Source: an uncultured Desulfobacter sp.
GTDB taxonomy: Bacteria; Desulfobacterota; Desulfobacteria; Desulfobacterales; Desulfobacteraceae
Length of the DNA: 64,000 nt
Assembly: GCF_963666675.1 (NCBI RefSeq)
Contig: NZ_OY762929.1
Location: forward strand, 868,001 to 932,000
Direction: 5' to 3'
Made by a program: the position numbers and the translations under genes. Each line of letters opens with the position of its first letter. The stretch's first letter is position 1. Positions 35,920 to 44,193 of this stretch are shown here, one piece after another. Below the pieces are notes generated by a model. It was given only the letters and a program-made list of their open reading frames with translations, made no database searches and was not told the origin of the DNA.

Positions 35920-36163
35920 GACCGGTGGCAATATATACAGTGATTTGCCGGGTTGTTTTCACAAAGCAAAATCCGCACTGCCCGGATCCGGCAAAGAGGC
36001 AATCCCTGCCCGGGAGATCAGGCCTATAAACTCCTGGACAACGACAAGGGATGCGTCGTTTTTGAGAAATATGGCCTGCCAGATGAGATACATGCCGGGC
36101 CGGTTAATGGATAAGGCGCTGATCCGGCCGGTGTTCACCTGGGATTGTATGGTCCACATTATT

Positions 36164-36259
36164 TATATGATAGTCTCAGTAAGCCACTGAGATTTTTCAA
36201 TCTTCGTTGTGGGCCGAACCGCGGTCAAAGACCAAGGGCGGCCCGTGGCCGTTTATATA
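36164..36259 (+). repeat. Two-hairpin intergenic repeat, unit C
   Basis: Starts TATATGATAGTCTCAGTAAG and ends CGGCCCGTGGCCGTTTATA. Hairpin 1 is CTCAGT-AAGCC-ACTGAG. Hairpin 2 is GGGCCGAACCGCGGTC / GACCAAGGGCGGCCC, in which the inner GGTC/GACC replaces the TGGCA/TGCCA of unit B1. It lies upstream of the MalT/SARP-like gene. Confidence 0.82.
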
Positions 36260-36306
36260 AATTAATTTTACTTATAATCGTTTTGCTTTTAAGGTTCAAG
36301 TGTTGT

Positions 36307-36468
36307 ATGCACTACCGGACTTATACTGGCGTTAAGCCCCCAGAATGGCATGAAAAAACCGGTGACAATCGGTTCAGTCAATTAAAACCATATCGAGTGA
36401 AAAGGAGCACTCCGGGCCTTGATCCGGAAGAGGGGGACTTCAACCTTGGGATGAACTTCGGGGGATAA
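36307..36468 (+). CDS. Possible small protein or gene remnant (53 aa)
   Basis: ATG at 36307 opens 53 codons ending NLGMNFGG. Composition (GVKPPEWHEKTGDNRF...) is plausible for coding DNA, but there is no clear ribosome site and I do not recognise it. It lies at the start of a stretch of decayed genes, so a remnant is as likely as a real small gene. Confidence 0.25.
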   Translation: MHYRTYTGVKPPEWHEKTGDNRFSQLKPYRVKRSTPGLDPEEGDFNLGMNFGG

Positions 36469-36521
36469 TACACAATTGAAAAAAGCGGCCCAGGCGACCT
36501 GGATTGAATACAGGCGTATTT

Positions 36522-36780
36522 ATGAGTCAAATCGCCGAAACATCAAAACCCCTACTATGCAGTTATCTTTACATCTCTCCGAACAGAAGGTGACAACGGT
36601 TATGGAGAGATGACGGCGGAAATGGTTGAACTGGCATCAAAACAACCAGGATTCCTTGGCGTTGAATCTGCAAGAGAGGATATTGGGATCACTATTTCTT
36701 ACCGGACTGATTTAGAGTCTATAAAAAGCTGGAAAGAAAATATAAAACATAAAGTAACGCAAAAATTAGGCCATCAATAA
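36522..36780 (+). pseudogene. Decayed antibiotic-biosynthesis-monooxygenase (ABM) family gene
   Basis: The ATG frame gives MSQIAETSKP. After a one-base slip in the C-run near 36550, another frame continues PYYAVIFTSLRTEGDNGYG and EMVELASKQPGFLGVESARED, then IGITISYRTDLESIKSWKEN, ending at a stop at 36778. These are the recognisable segments of small ABM-domain proteins (normally about 100 residues). The expected C-terminal 20 residues are lost behind stop codons. The original product was probably a small heme-degrading-like or quinol monooxygenase-type dimeric protein of unknown substrate. Confidence 0.6.
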
Positions 36781-37039
36781 TAGTATTCGTCATTCAAGAC
36801 GAGACATCAAAACTACCGGCATCGCCGTTTATAATATTGCTGTCGCAGAAGATAAAGTAAAGGCTACGGCAAGAGAAGGGGTGGTGATTGGTGGAGGTTT
36901 CGCTGGTGGGCCTGCTGGAGGTGCTGTGGCCGGGCTTACGTGTGGGCCGGGCGCTCCTGTTTGTGTCACAATCGGAGTGTTTGTAGGTGGCGCTTTGGGA
37001 GCACTGGGCGCTGATTTCACATTTGGGTGGTTTTTCTAA
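36770..37039 (+). pseudogene. Orphan C-terminal tail of a glycine-zipper (pore-forming-type) polymorphic toxin
   Basis: An open frame without a start, running from a stop at 36769 to TAA 37037-37039, encodes 89 residues. Residues 17-35 resemble the pre-membrane linker of toxin tails (GIAVYNIAVAEDKVKATARE). They are followed by Gly/Ala-rich hydrophobic segments (GVVIGGGFAGGPAGGAVAG, VTIGVFVGGALGALGADF) around CGPGAPVC, a pattern I associate with membrane-acting C-terminal toxin domains of Rhs/T6SS-type proteins. The N-terminal delivery part is missing. The stop overlaps the next gene's ATG (TAATG). Confidence 0.5.
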
Positions 37040-37491
37040 TGGACATCAAGGAAATAAAAGAATTTCAAGTAATAGATATGATGGGAAGTCCTGACGACAC
37101 GCCAACAATTTTGCTTGAACATCAAAAATTAAAAAAGCAAATCGAGGTGTTAGGAAAAGTTCTGGAAGTTCAGTATCGTGTTGGAGATAAATTTCTCATT
37201 TTAATAACAGAGGGAAACCCTTTCGAAGAAGCTCTATACATATATTATTTTAACAGCGGGTTACAACTAATAGACTTTTTGGAACTTTCTGCAATGTATA
37301 CGGAGGGAATGCTTAGAAATATTTATGTTGCCAACCCAAATGAGATTAAATTCTCATTTTTCGATAACAGTGAACAATGGGTTTTGAAAATATTTTCAAG
37401 TCCTAAATATACAATTTTTAGTAGCAAGTATCCGGTAAAAAGGAAATTCTCAGTTTTTCATAAAAATTGGCTAAGTCTAAAGAAGTCCTGA
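37039..37491 (+). CDS. Hypothetical protein, candidate immunity protein for the adjacent toxin tail
   Basis: 150 residues from ATG 37039, whose A is the last base of the upstream stop (TAATG), so it was translated by coupling to the toxin. It is AT-rich compared with the core genes. The sequence is acidic/aromatic with no membrane helix or known motif (FLILITEGNPFEEALYIYYF; NPNEIKFSFFDNSEQWVLKIF). Position directly after a polymorphic-toxin tail is the main reason for proposing immunity. I do not recognise the family. Confidence 0.6.
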   Translation: MDIKEIKEFQVIDMMGSPDDTPTILLEHQKLKKQIEVLGKVLEVQYRVGDKFLILITEGNPFEEALYIYYFNSGLQLIDFLELSAMYTEGMLRNIYVANPNEIKFSFFDNSEQWVLKIFSSPKYTIFSSKYPVKRKFSVFHKNWLSLKKS

Positions 37492-37594
37492 CCTGTCCAA
37501 ATCGGAATAAGGCGCGTGTGCCGGGCAAACCCTTTATTTTTGCCCTTAAATTTCAATTCTTAATACTTTCCGGTTTTGAGGGAATGTGGATTTT

Positions 37595-37710
37595 ATGATC
37601 TGTCGCGATTGACCAAATTCTCCGAACCCCAATATATGGGGCTTGACTATTTTATGAAAATATGAAGGCTAATACCATGATTGCGGGGTTTGGGTTTTCT
37701 TTATTCCTGG
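37595..37710 (+). repeat. Dispersed repeat R, copy 1
   Basis: ATGATCTGTCGCGATTGACC and ATTCTCCGAACCCCAATATA, then CTAATACCATGATTG and GGTTTTCTTTATTC, align with a copy at 49584-49698 in the same orientation, at roughly three quarters identity by eye. There is no coding content. The two copies bracket 12 kb of mobile and secreted-protein genes. Confidence 0.6.
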
Positions 37711-38350
37711 ACTTTTGAGAGGGCACTGTAGCCATTTTAATAGGTAATAAGTGTCCTTTTCAAGACAAAGGCACATCCAGTTTCCGGTTATTCAATTCGA
37801 TATCTACAAATAGTTATCTTTCACATTCCGCCACGGGGGACGCTGGAGATATTTCTAACACGTCATCATCAGATTTAAAAATGATTTTAAGAATTAAATT
37901 TCTCATATTTTCAAATAATTAACAAAGTGTTTGACGAAATTGTCTCGTTAATATAGTGCTAACAAGATATTAACTTGTAATAAACTATTTGATAGATTAC
38001 ATCGCAAGCAAACGCACATTATAATGGTTACCTAAAAGTTGTATTCGTTGTTTTGAGTTGCACAAGACTTTAGGAAAACAAAATATTTAGAAGTGACTAT
38101 GCACCTTGATTTATGACAGGCGTGGCATTTGCGCTTTTTGCAAATGACATGACTGGCGGAAATCTTGCGCCTGGGCGCCCCCGTTCTCCGGCAAATTTTG
38201 CAAAGAGTATTTAGGAAGGTAATTGGATTTTAGGGTGTTGTGTAACCCGGATGTTCTGAAAAGGCACTTCCGCGCAGCGGTTCAGTTCACTGAAGTATTA
38301 AATACATTTGTTTTTTTATCAGCATTAAAATTCAAAATTAGGGAGGAATC
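37711..38350. other. Non-coding AT-rich stretch before the LamG gene
   Basis: No convincing gene on either strand over 640 bp. Short inverted pieces (for example GCATTTGCGC / GCAAATGACATG near 38130-38155) are present but no known RNA family is recognised. A good ribosome site (AGGGAGGA) closes it at 38341-38348. Confidence 0.5.
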
Positions 38351-39517
38351 ATGAACGGGCATTTTTCAAAAAATTTGCTGGTTTTATTTCTTGGGTTGCT
38401 GTTAACAGTATTTTTTTTCAAAGGGGTTTCATTTGCTGGAATTAACGATGGGCTTGTTGTCTATTACCCATTCAATGGAAATGCAAATGACGAAAGTGGG
38501 AATGGAAATCATGGAACGGTCTGTGGTGCGTCTTTAACGCTTGATAGATTCAGTATTCCAAACAATGCGTTCAGTTTTGATGGAATCAATGATTATATAG
38601 AAATCATTGATAATGATAGATTGAGATTAAGTAATACAGATTTTACCATCAGCGTTTGGCTTTATGAAACAGAAAGAAATTCTTCGTATAATGATGCATT
38701 ATTAGTTAAACGCGGATATGGCCAAGAAAATGGATGGTTCGTTGGTCTGCATGGTATGTCCGCTTCTGTAGCCGGGACAGTTCACTATCAAGTATCTAGT
38801 GGTGTCGATCCTAATGTTCATTCTATATCTCAAGTTTCTTTGAATGATTGGCATCATGTTGTAGCTACATATGACATAGCTACGCAAAAAGTGAAACTAT
38901 ATATTGACAGTGAACTTGATAGGACTCAGGCCAACATACCAAGTCCGAATGCAAACACGGACACAAATCTGACTATCGGAAGCAATAGTTCGATTGGTGC
39001 ATATTTTTTTCATGGGTCCATTGACGATATCCGTATTTATAACCGTTCATTATCCGAAGAAGAAATATTGGAATTATATAATGAACCAGCTGGTCCCATA
39101 GCCGATGCAGGAGATGACCAAATAATTTGCAGTGAACTATGTTCAGGGGTTCTCCTTGATGGAACGCAATCAAAAGATTCTAATAATGAAATTATGGAGT
39201 ATATCTGGGAAATTAAACACCGGGACAACTCCTCGAATGTCTCAACCGCTACAGGTGAAATTGCAACTCTATTGAATTTAGAACCTGGCATATATGATGT
39301 CAAACTCACTGTTATTGATAATAATGGATTAGTTGATAGCGATGAAATGATTTTAACTTTCCAAGAAACCTGTGACCACTGTCTGTTTATAAAAGGCGAT
39401 TTGGATAATGACGGAAATGTGGACGGTGATGATTTAATAATCTTCTCAGAACATTTTGGTTCATCTGAATTGAGTCCTAACATCGCAGGCAGTTTTATTT
39501 TTTATGAATACAGATAA
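38351..39517 (+). CDS. Secreted LamG-domain protein with PKD-like and dockerin-like tail
   Basis: 388 residues. A signal peptide (about 1-30, ending SFAG) is followed by a LamG/concanavalin-like lectin fold from residue 33 (GLVVYYPFNGNANDESGNGNHG, DGINDYIEI, WHHVVATYD, GSIDDIRIYNRSLSEEEI, abridged). A PKD-like domain follows (DAGDDQIICSELCSGVLLDG, LEPGIYDVKLTVIDNNG). The C-terminus has a single EF-hand/dockerin-like loop GDLDNDGNVDGDDLIIF. It should be exported and bind carbohydrate or calcium. The tail closely parallels the protein at 47273-48766. Base composition is AT-richer than the core genes. Confidence 0.85.
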   Translation: MNGHFSKNLLVLFLGLLLTVFFFKGVSFAGINDGLVVYYPFNGNANDESGNGNHGTVCGASLTLDRFSIPNNAFSFDGINDYIEIIDNDRLRLSNTDFTISVWLYETERNSSYNDALLVKRGYGQENGWFVGLHGMSASVAGTVHYQVSSGVDPNVHSISQVSLNDWHHVVATYDIATQKVKLYIDSELDRTQANIPSPNANTDTNLTIGSNSSIGAYFFHGSIDDIRIYNRSLSEEEILELYNEPAGPIADAGDDQIICSELCSGVLLDGTQSKDSNNEIMEYIWEIKHRDNSSNVSTATGEIATLLNLEPGIYDVKLTVIDNNGLVDSDEMILTFQETCDHCLFIKGDLDNDGNVDGDDLIIFSEHFGSSELSPNIAGSFIFYEYR

Positions 39518-39909
39518 GCCGTCGATGCAAAAGAAGACTATCATGAGAAATAATATTAGCTTTATTCATGGTCTTTCCATAAACCGGTATTAATTGTTGG
39601 TACCGGGGATCTAATTCCCAGCCATTTCGAGGGATTTTTTTCCAGCCATTTTCAAGGGGCTCAACCCGCCAGTCATCTAATTCCTTTAATTGCCCTTAGG
39701 TAAACCCCCGGCTCTGCCGGGGGACTCACCAGTGTTTGACATTTAAGGGAATAAATGAAAGTCCCTCCAATAAACGTGAACCGCTCAAATTCACAAAGGA
39801 GAGACTTTCATGAATAACGATTCAAGCTTATCCCATAGCCGTTGGGAATGCAAATACCACGTTGTGTGGATTCCCAAATACCGTAGAAAGACTTTGTATG
39901 GAGAACTAA

Positions 39910-42000
39910 CCCATCTTTTCGAAAAAAAATGACAAAACGCCTATTAATCTTTAGTTTTTATGGCCCTACAAAAAATTGGTTTCTATAAATACAGCATGTT
40001 ATCTGAAGAGCTTTTAATCACCATGAATGTAGTGCCATAAAATTAAATAATATTTGCTTTCCCATTGTAAATGTGCGCATAATCAGTTCCATGTATATAC
40101 GAAGGACGACTATCAAAAGCCGGAAAGACGGCACACAATATTATACCTATAGGCTGGTTGAGTCTGAACGTACCGTCAAAGGGGTACGCCAGCATACCCT
40201 GCTTAATCTGGGTTCGGCCTTCTCATTGCCAAGAGAACAGTGGTCTGAACTGGCCTCACGGATTCAAGAAATAATAAGCGGTCAAGAGCCACTATTTGAG
40301 GCGCCTCAAGAAGTTGAGGAACTGGCGCAAAACTATGCTGCTCAACTTATACAGGCTAAGAAGAAAACTTCTGAGCCGACAGAGCCTGATTATTGCCAGG
40401 TGGATATTGACAGCATGGAAGTAATCCGGCCTCGTAGCATCAGCTGTGAGCATGTGGCATTAGAAGCGTTTAACGCCCTGGGCTTGGGAGAGCATCTAAA
40501 AAAGCTTGGGTTCAATGGCCCACAGTTAGCTGCGGCTACCGGTAGCATTATTGGCCGTATGTGCCGACCGGCCAGTGAACGGGCAACGCTTCATTGGCTT
40601 CAGGATATTTCAGGGTTGGGCGAGTTAATAGAGTATGATTTCGGCAAGATGAATTTATACAAAATGTATTCAGCATCTGATCAACTTCTAAAAAATAAGG
40701 ATGCAATAGAGAGGCATCTATATTTACAGGAGAAGAAGCTATTTGGGTTCCAGGAGACCATCACGCTGTATGATTTGACCAATACCTATTTCGAAGGTCA
40801 AAGTAAGCGTAACAAGCTTGGAAAGCGTGGTCATTCCAAAGAAAAGCGATCAGATTGCCCGCTGGTAACCTTAGCCCTGGTGTTGGACAGCAGTGGTTTC
40901 CCAAAATGCAGCAAAGTATTTGAGGGCAATATCAGTGAAGCCGGTACGCTGGCTAACATAATCAGTACTATGGACGCCGGACGAAAATCACATGACATGT
41001 TTGATGCTTCCAAAGCCACAATTGTTATGGATGCAGGGATTGCATCCGAAGAGAATATCAAGTGGATTAATGAAAAGGAATATCCATATATCGTTGTCAG
41101 CCGACGACGGCACAGGGAATTTGCCGAGGACGAGTCGGTAGTGGTCAAACAGGATAAAAACGGTACCGTAAAGGTGCAAAAGGTGATTGATCCTGAAAGC
41201 AATGAGGTGCAGTTGTTCTGCCACTCTGAAAAGCGTGAAGCAAAAGAGCGGGCCATCCAGGACCGTTTTACATCAGGCTTTGAGGAGGCACTCACGTATT
41301 TGGCCTCAGGTCTTCATATCCCACGACGCATGAAAAAATACCATAAGGTGTTGGAAAAAATCGGACGCCTTAAGCAACGGTATTCAAGGGTCTCCGGTCA
41401 ATACCAAATCAATGTCGTCAAAGATGAGCAAACCGACAACGCTACTAAACTAACCTGGCAACGCCAAACCGACCAGGATACCCGCAATGATCTGCCGGGC
41501 GTATATTGTTTGAGAACATCTCATAAAGATTTGGACGAGAAAACGCTGTGGCAGACGTACACAATGTTGACTGACCTGGAAGCCGTATTTCGTTCATTGA
41601 AATCGGAATTGGGCATTCGGCCGGTATTCCATCAGGTGACCGAACGTGTCACCGGGCATCTTTTTATAAGTGTTCTGGCGTACCATTTGGTTCACAGCGT
41701 TCGATATCGACTGAAACAATCACAGATTAACAGTAGTTGGTCTCAATTGAGAAATCAGCTCGAAGGCCAAAACCGGGTGACAGTTTCAATGCAATGCAAG
41801 GATGATCAAACCGTTCATATCAGAAAAAGCACACGGCCAGAACCCAGACAACAAGAAATTTATAAAGCTTTGGAGATAAGTCTATATCCAGGACCGATGA
41901 TTAAAAATATTTTTAAACAAAAGTAGTGCCATAATCAATGAATTAAAAACAATAATCTCCGTGATTACAGTAAGTTAAAATTTATAATCGAAAACTTGGG
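39910..42000 (+). mobile_element. IS1634-family (IS4 group) insertion sequence
   Basis: 2091 bp. Terminal inverted repeats are CCCATCTTTTCGA on the left and CCCAAGTTTTCGA (reverse complement of the right end). They are flanked by a CTAA duplication at 39906-39909 and 42001-42004. It contains one transposase gene. Confidence 0.88.
40091..41926 (+). CDS. IS1634-family DDE transposase
   Basis: 611 residues from ATG 40091 (a GTG six codons earlier is possible). The IS4-group motifs are YDLTNTYFEGQSKRNKLGKRGHS (first Asp), IVMDAGIASEENIKW (second Asp) and LTDLEAVFRSLKSELGIRPVFHQ with the YREK-like Glu. These are the typical IS1634 layout with a long N-terminal region. The frame is intact, so it may be active. 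It carries out cut-and-paste transposition of the surrounding 2.1-kb element, which landed in an IS200-type tnpA. Confidence 0.92.
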   Translation: MYIRRTTIKSRKDGTQYYTYRLVESERTVKGVRQHTLLNLGSAFSLPREQWSELASRIQEIISGQEPLFEAPQEVEELAQNYAAQLIQAKKKTSEPTEPDYCQVDIDSMEVIRPRSISCEHVALEAFNALGLGEHLKKLGFNGPQLAAATGSIIGRMCRPASERATLHWLQDISGLGELIEYDFGKMNLYKMYSASDQLLKNKDAIERHLYLQEKKLFGFQETITLYDLTNTYFEGQSKRNKLGKRGHSKEKRSDCPLVTLALVLDSSGFPKCSKVFEGNISEAGTLANIISTMDAGRKSHDMFDASKATIVMDAGIASEENIKWINEKEYPYIVVSRRRHREFAEDESVVVKQDKNGTVKVQKVIDPESNEVQLFCHSEKREAKERAIQDRFTSGFEEALTYLASGLHIPRRMKKYHKVLEKIGRLKQRYSRVSGQYQINVVKDEQTDNATKLTWQRQTDQDTRNDLPGVYCLRTSHKDLDEKTLWQTYTMLTDLEAVFRSLKSELGIRPVFHQVTERVTGHLFISVLAYHLVHSVRYRLKQSQINSSWSQLRNQLEGQNRVTVSMQCKDDQTVHIRKSTRPEPRQQEIYKALEISLYPGPMIKNIFKQK

Positions 42001-42473
42001 CTAAGGAAATATCTTGGACAAGTCTTTAAAGATTTGGCGCGTAGCAGGGAGTGTGAAATCATAGAAGGCCATATGATGTCAGATCATGTGCATATGTTGA
42101 TCTCGATTCCTCCGAAATATTCGGTCGCGCAAGTCGTTGGGTTTATCAAGGGTAAAAGTGCGATCCATATAGCACGGAATTACCTGGGACATCGAAGAAA
42201 TTTTACCGGGCAGCAATTTTGGGCCAGAGGTTATCATGTTTCAACCGTTGGTCGTGATGAGGCGACTATCCGGGAATATATCCGTTCTCAGGAGAAAGAG
42301 GATCAACGTTTAGAGCAACTGAGTTTGTTCAAATAGGTACGCCACCTTTTAGGTGGCCAATAAAATAACCGCTTTGAGCGGTTCATAAATTCAAGCCTCC
42401 GGCTCTGCCGGAGGTACTTGACTTGATTCCCTTAAAATGAGAATTTTTAAAAAATCTAATTCCTTTTATTTAA

Positions 42474-42656
42474 TTCAACCGTGTTCGATGGGCCAATTTT
42501 AAAAGAATCACCATTGTTCCTACTCATATTTCATTGAGTATTGATCAGAGTATTGGAAATTGGAGCTATGAAGACGGATTGAGCAGGGAGGTTACCTGTT
42601 CAGTCGTCTCTGTCTATGCGCCCGAGTCATTGCTTCATATTTTGGCTGATCAATAA
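42474..42656 (+). pseudogene. Unrecognised gene fragment (61 codons, no start)
   Basis: An open frame between TAA 42471-42473 and TAA 42654-42656 reads like coding DNA (WANFKRITIVPTHISLSID, EDGLSREVTCSVVSVYAPES) but has no plausible start. It is probably the C-terminal remnant of a gene cut by neighbouring insertions. I do not recognise the family. Confidence 0.3.
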
Positions 42657-43352
42657 CCCGGGAAATGAGCCCATTTTTTTGTAAAGCGTTATACATTTGT
42701 CTAAGAAGTACGAGTCTCAGTCAATTCAAAAGACCCCCCTGTGGGCTGAAGCTATGCCTAAGGTGTACACAGGGGAAAGTCAAAGCCGAAATTGCTGCTG
42801 CAAGAAAAGATTCATCCTTGGGCTGGCCTGAAAAAATCCTTGCATGAGCTATGGTTTTAGGCATATTTTGATGATGTGTCATGATTATAGAATATCGGGA
42901 CCGGGACCTTCCTGTATGTGGCATGGTCGATTTCCTTTCGCTGGTTAAGGGATGTTAAAATTGCCCTTCGTGGGGTATCAACGGTAGATACTCATGCATT
43001 TGATGCTTTCATCTGTCGTTTTCCACCTGGAAGGCACATTTTGTAAAAAACTCACCTTTACAGCGACTGCCGATCGACTTGCTAACGCTTGAATGTCTTC
43101 AAATATAAGGAGATGATTATCGAAAGAGAACCATAACTGCTTTTGTCCAACCCCAATATTGAGTTTCAAACTTTAACTCAAGCATATCTCAAATAGATTC
43201 GTTTTTATAACGATAGTGGTTTGCTACGTTTTTCAGATTGCAGTGACGCAGAGTGGCGGGTTTTTAACCGATGATTTTGGCCGATTTTTAAGCCGCTGTT
43301 ACCATTAATTGTTATAGATGTCATATAACCCGAGAAGGATGGTGTCCTTCCG
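42657..43352. other. Stretch without a clear gene between the IS200-type and IS66 elements
   Basis: About 700 bp with only short frames. A 63-codon minus-strand frame at 42978-43169 (IGVGQKQLWFSFDNHLLIFE) has coding-like composition but no recognised family or ribosome site. It probably contains decayed DNA. Confidence 0.4.
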
Positions 43353-43426
43353 GTAAGCCTGCGTGAAATACCCAGTACCGGGTGATATTATCGGTTCCAA
43401 CTTGAACATTGCTAATGGAGGGACCG

Positions 43427-43849
43427 ATGAATAAACAATTATTGACAGCAGAACAATCAATCGCATTAGAAAAAGTCCAGCAGCTTTTTGCAGACTGGCG
43501 AAATAACAGAACCGGAAGGTCAAGAATACCGGATAATTTATGGCAGGCGGCAGCAGACCTTCACCATGCTCAAGGGCTGAGCATAAATAAGATTGCCCAC
43601 AGTTTACGGCTTAATCATACCACATTAAAACAAAAAATTTATAATGCCATTCATTGTACTACAGTCGATTCTCCTGAAGAAGACGATGACTCCCCCCTGT
43701 TTATAGAGATCACTCCAGCGCCGGAAGATACCAACTGTATAATAGAAATGGAGAATCAGGCCGGTTTTAAGATGCGTATGTGTTTTAAAGGTCGTGCAGA
43801 CCCGGCAGTGATCAGCCTTGGTAAATATTTACTGGCTGGTGTTCCATGA
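43427..43849 (+). CDS. tnpA: IS66 accessory protein TnpA
   Basis: 140 residues from ATG 43427 (ATG 43418 is also possible; GGAGGG lies between the two). The N-terminal helix-turn-helix region is LWQAAADLHHAQGLSINKIAHSLRLNHTTLKQKI (about 36-70), typical of IS66 OrfA. Its stop overlaps the tnpB start by 4 bp (ATGA at 43846). It acts in transposition together with TnpB and TnpC and probably binds the element ends. Confidence 0.85.
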   Translation: MNKQLLTAEQSIALEKVQQLFADWRNNRTGRSRIPDNLWQAAADLHHAQGLSINKIAHSLRLNHTTLKQKIYNAIHCTTVDSPEEDDDSPLFIEITPAPEDTNCIIEMENQAGFKMRMCFKGRADPAVISLGKYLLAGVP

Positions 43850-44193
43850 TCCAAATCACACCGCAAATGCGGATAATGCTGGCGGTAACTCCTGCTGATT
43901 TTCGAAAGGGGATCGACGGCCTGGCAGCTGTTTGTCGCAGGGTGTTAAAACAAAATCCTTTTTCCGGATATGTTTTTGTTTTCAGAAACAAACCGGGGAC
44001 TGCCCTGAAGATACTAATATATGATGGCCAGGGCTTCTGGCTTTGTCAAAAAAGATTGAGCAAGGGGCGTTTTAAATGGTGGCCTAAAAAGGGAGGAGAT
44101 GAAATTCACCCATTGGCTGCACATGAATTACAGATGTTGATATGGAACGGAAATCCTCAAAAAAATAATGTACTTTTGTGGAAAAAAATCTAG
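43846..44193 (+). CDS. tnpB: IS66 Orf2 protein TnpB
   Basis: 115 residues, the family length. Diagnostic segments are TPADFRKGIDGLAAV, VFVFRNKPGTALKILIYDGQGFWLCQKRLSKGRF (abridged region 42-75) and a C-terminal WNG. It is required for IS66 transposition, with unknown biochemical activity. It is translationally coupled to tnpA and followed 33 bp later by tnpC. Confidence 0.93.
   Translation: MIQITPQMRIMLAVTPADFRKGIDGLAAVCRRVLKQNPFSGYVFVFRNKPGTALKILIYDGQGFWLCQKRLSKGRFKWWPKKGGDEIHPLAAHELQMLIWNGNPQKNNVLLWKKI

Larger units (their letters stand above)
39810..42336 (+). pseudogene. tnpA: IS200-type Y1 transposase TnpA, split by an IS1634-type element
   Basis: The 5' part is 39810-39909 (WECKYHVVWIPKYRRKTLYGEL) with AAGGAGAG upstream. 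The 3' part is 42005-42336 (GQVFKDLARSRECEIIEGHMMSDHVHMLIS... abridged). Removing 39910-42000 and one CTAA gives 432 bp, exactly the length of the intact relative at 48971-49402, in frame through YGELRKYLG. The HUH motif HVH and catalytic Tyr in YIRSQEKED are intact, so the gene was functional when hit. It would cut and rejoin single-stranded DNA. Confidence 0.9.
39696..42416 (+). mobile_element. IS200/IS605-type element, disrupted by an IS1634-type insertion
   Basis: The left end has hairpin CCCCCGGC-TCT-GCCGGGGG (39705-39723). The right end has ACCGCTTTGAGCGGTT (42368-42383) and hairpin CCTCCGGC-TCT-GCCGGAGG (42397-42414). Subterminal hairpins without inverted terminal repeats are the IS200/IS605 pattern. 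The only gene is tnpA, no tnpB. The outer limits are approximate. Confidence 0.75.

Noticed and set aside
38100..38220. Riboswitch (c-di-GMP or other) before the LamG gene
   Set aside because: There are some short inverted pieces, but no conserved core of a known riboswitch class could be matched.
40031..41940. GTAGTGCCATAA direct repeats as ends of the IS1634-type element
   Set aside because: They are in direct, not inverted, orientation, and one overlaps the transposase stop. CCCAnnTTTTCGA repeats with CTAA duplication and restored tnpA frame give better ends.
42665..42924. Overlapping 60-67-codon frames on both strands
   Set aside because: No ribosome site, no recognisable family, and mutually overlapping. 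Treated as non-coding.
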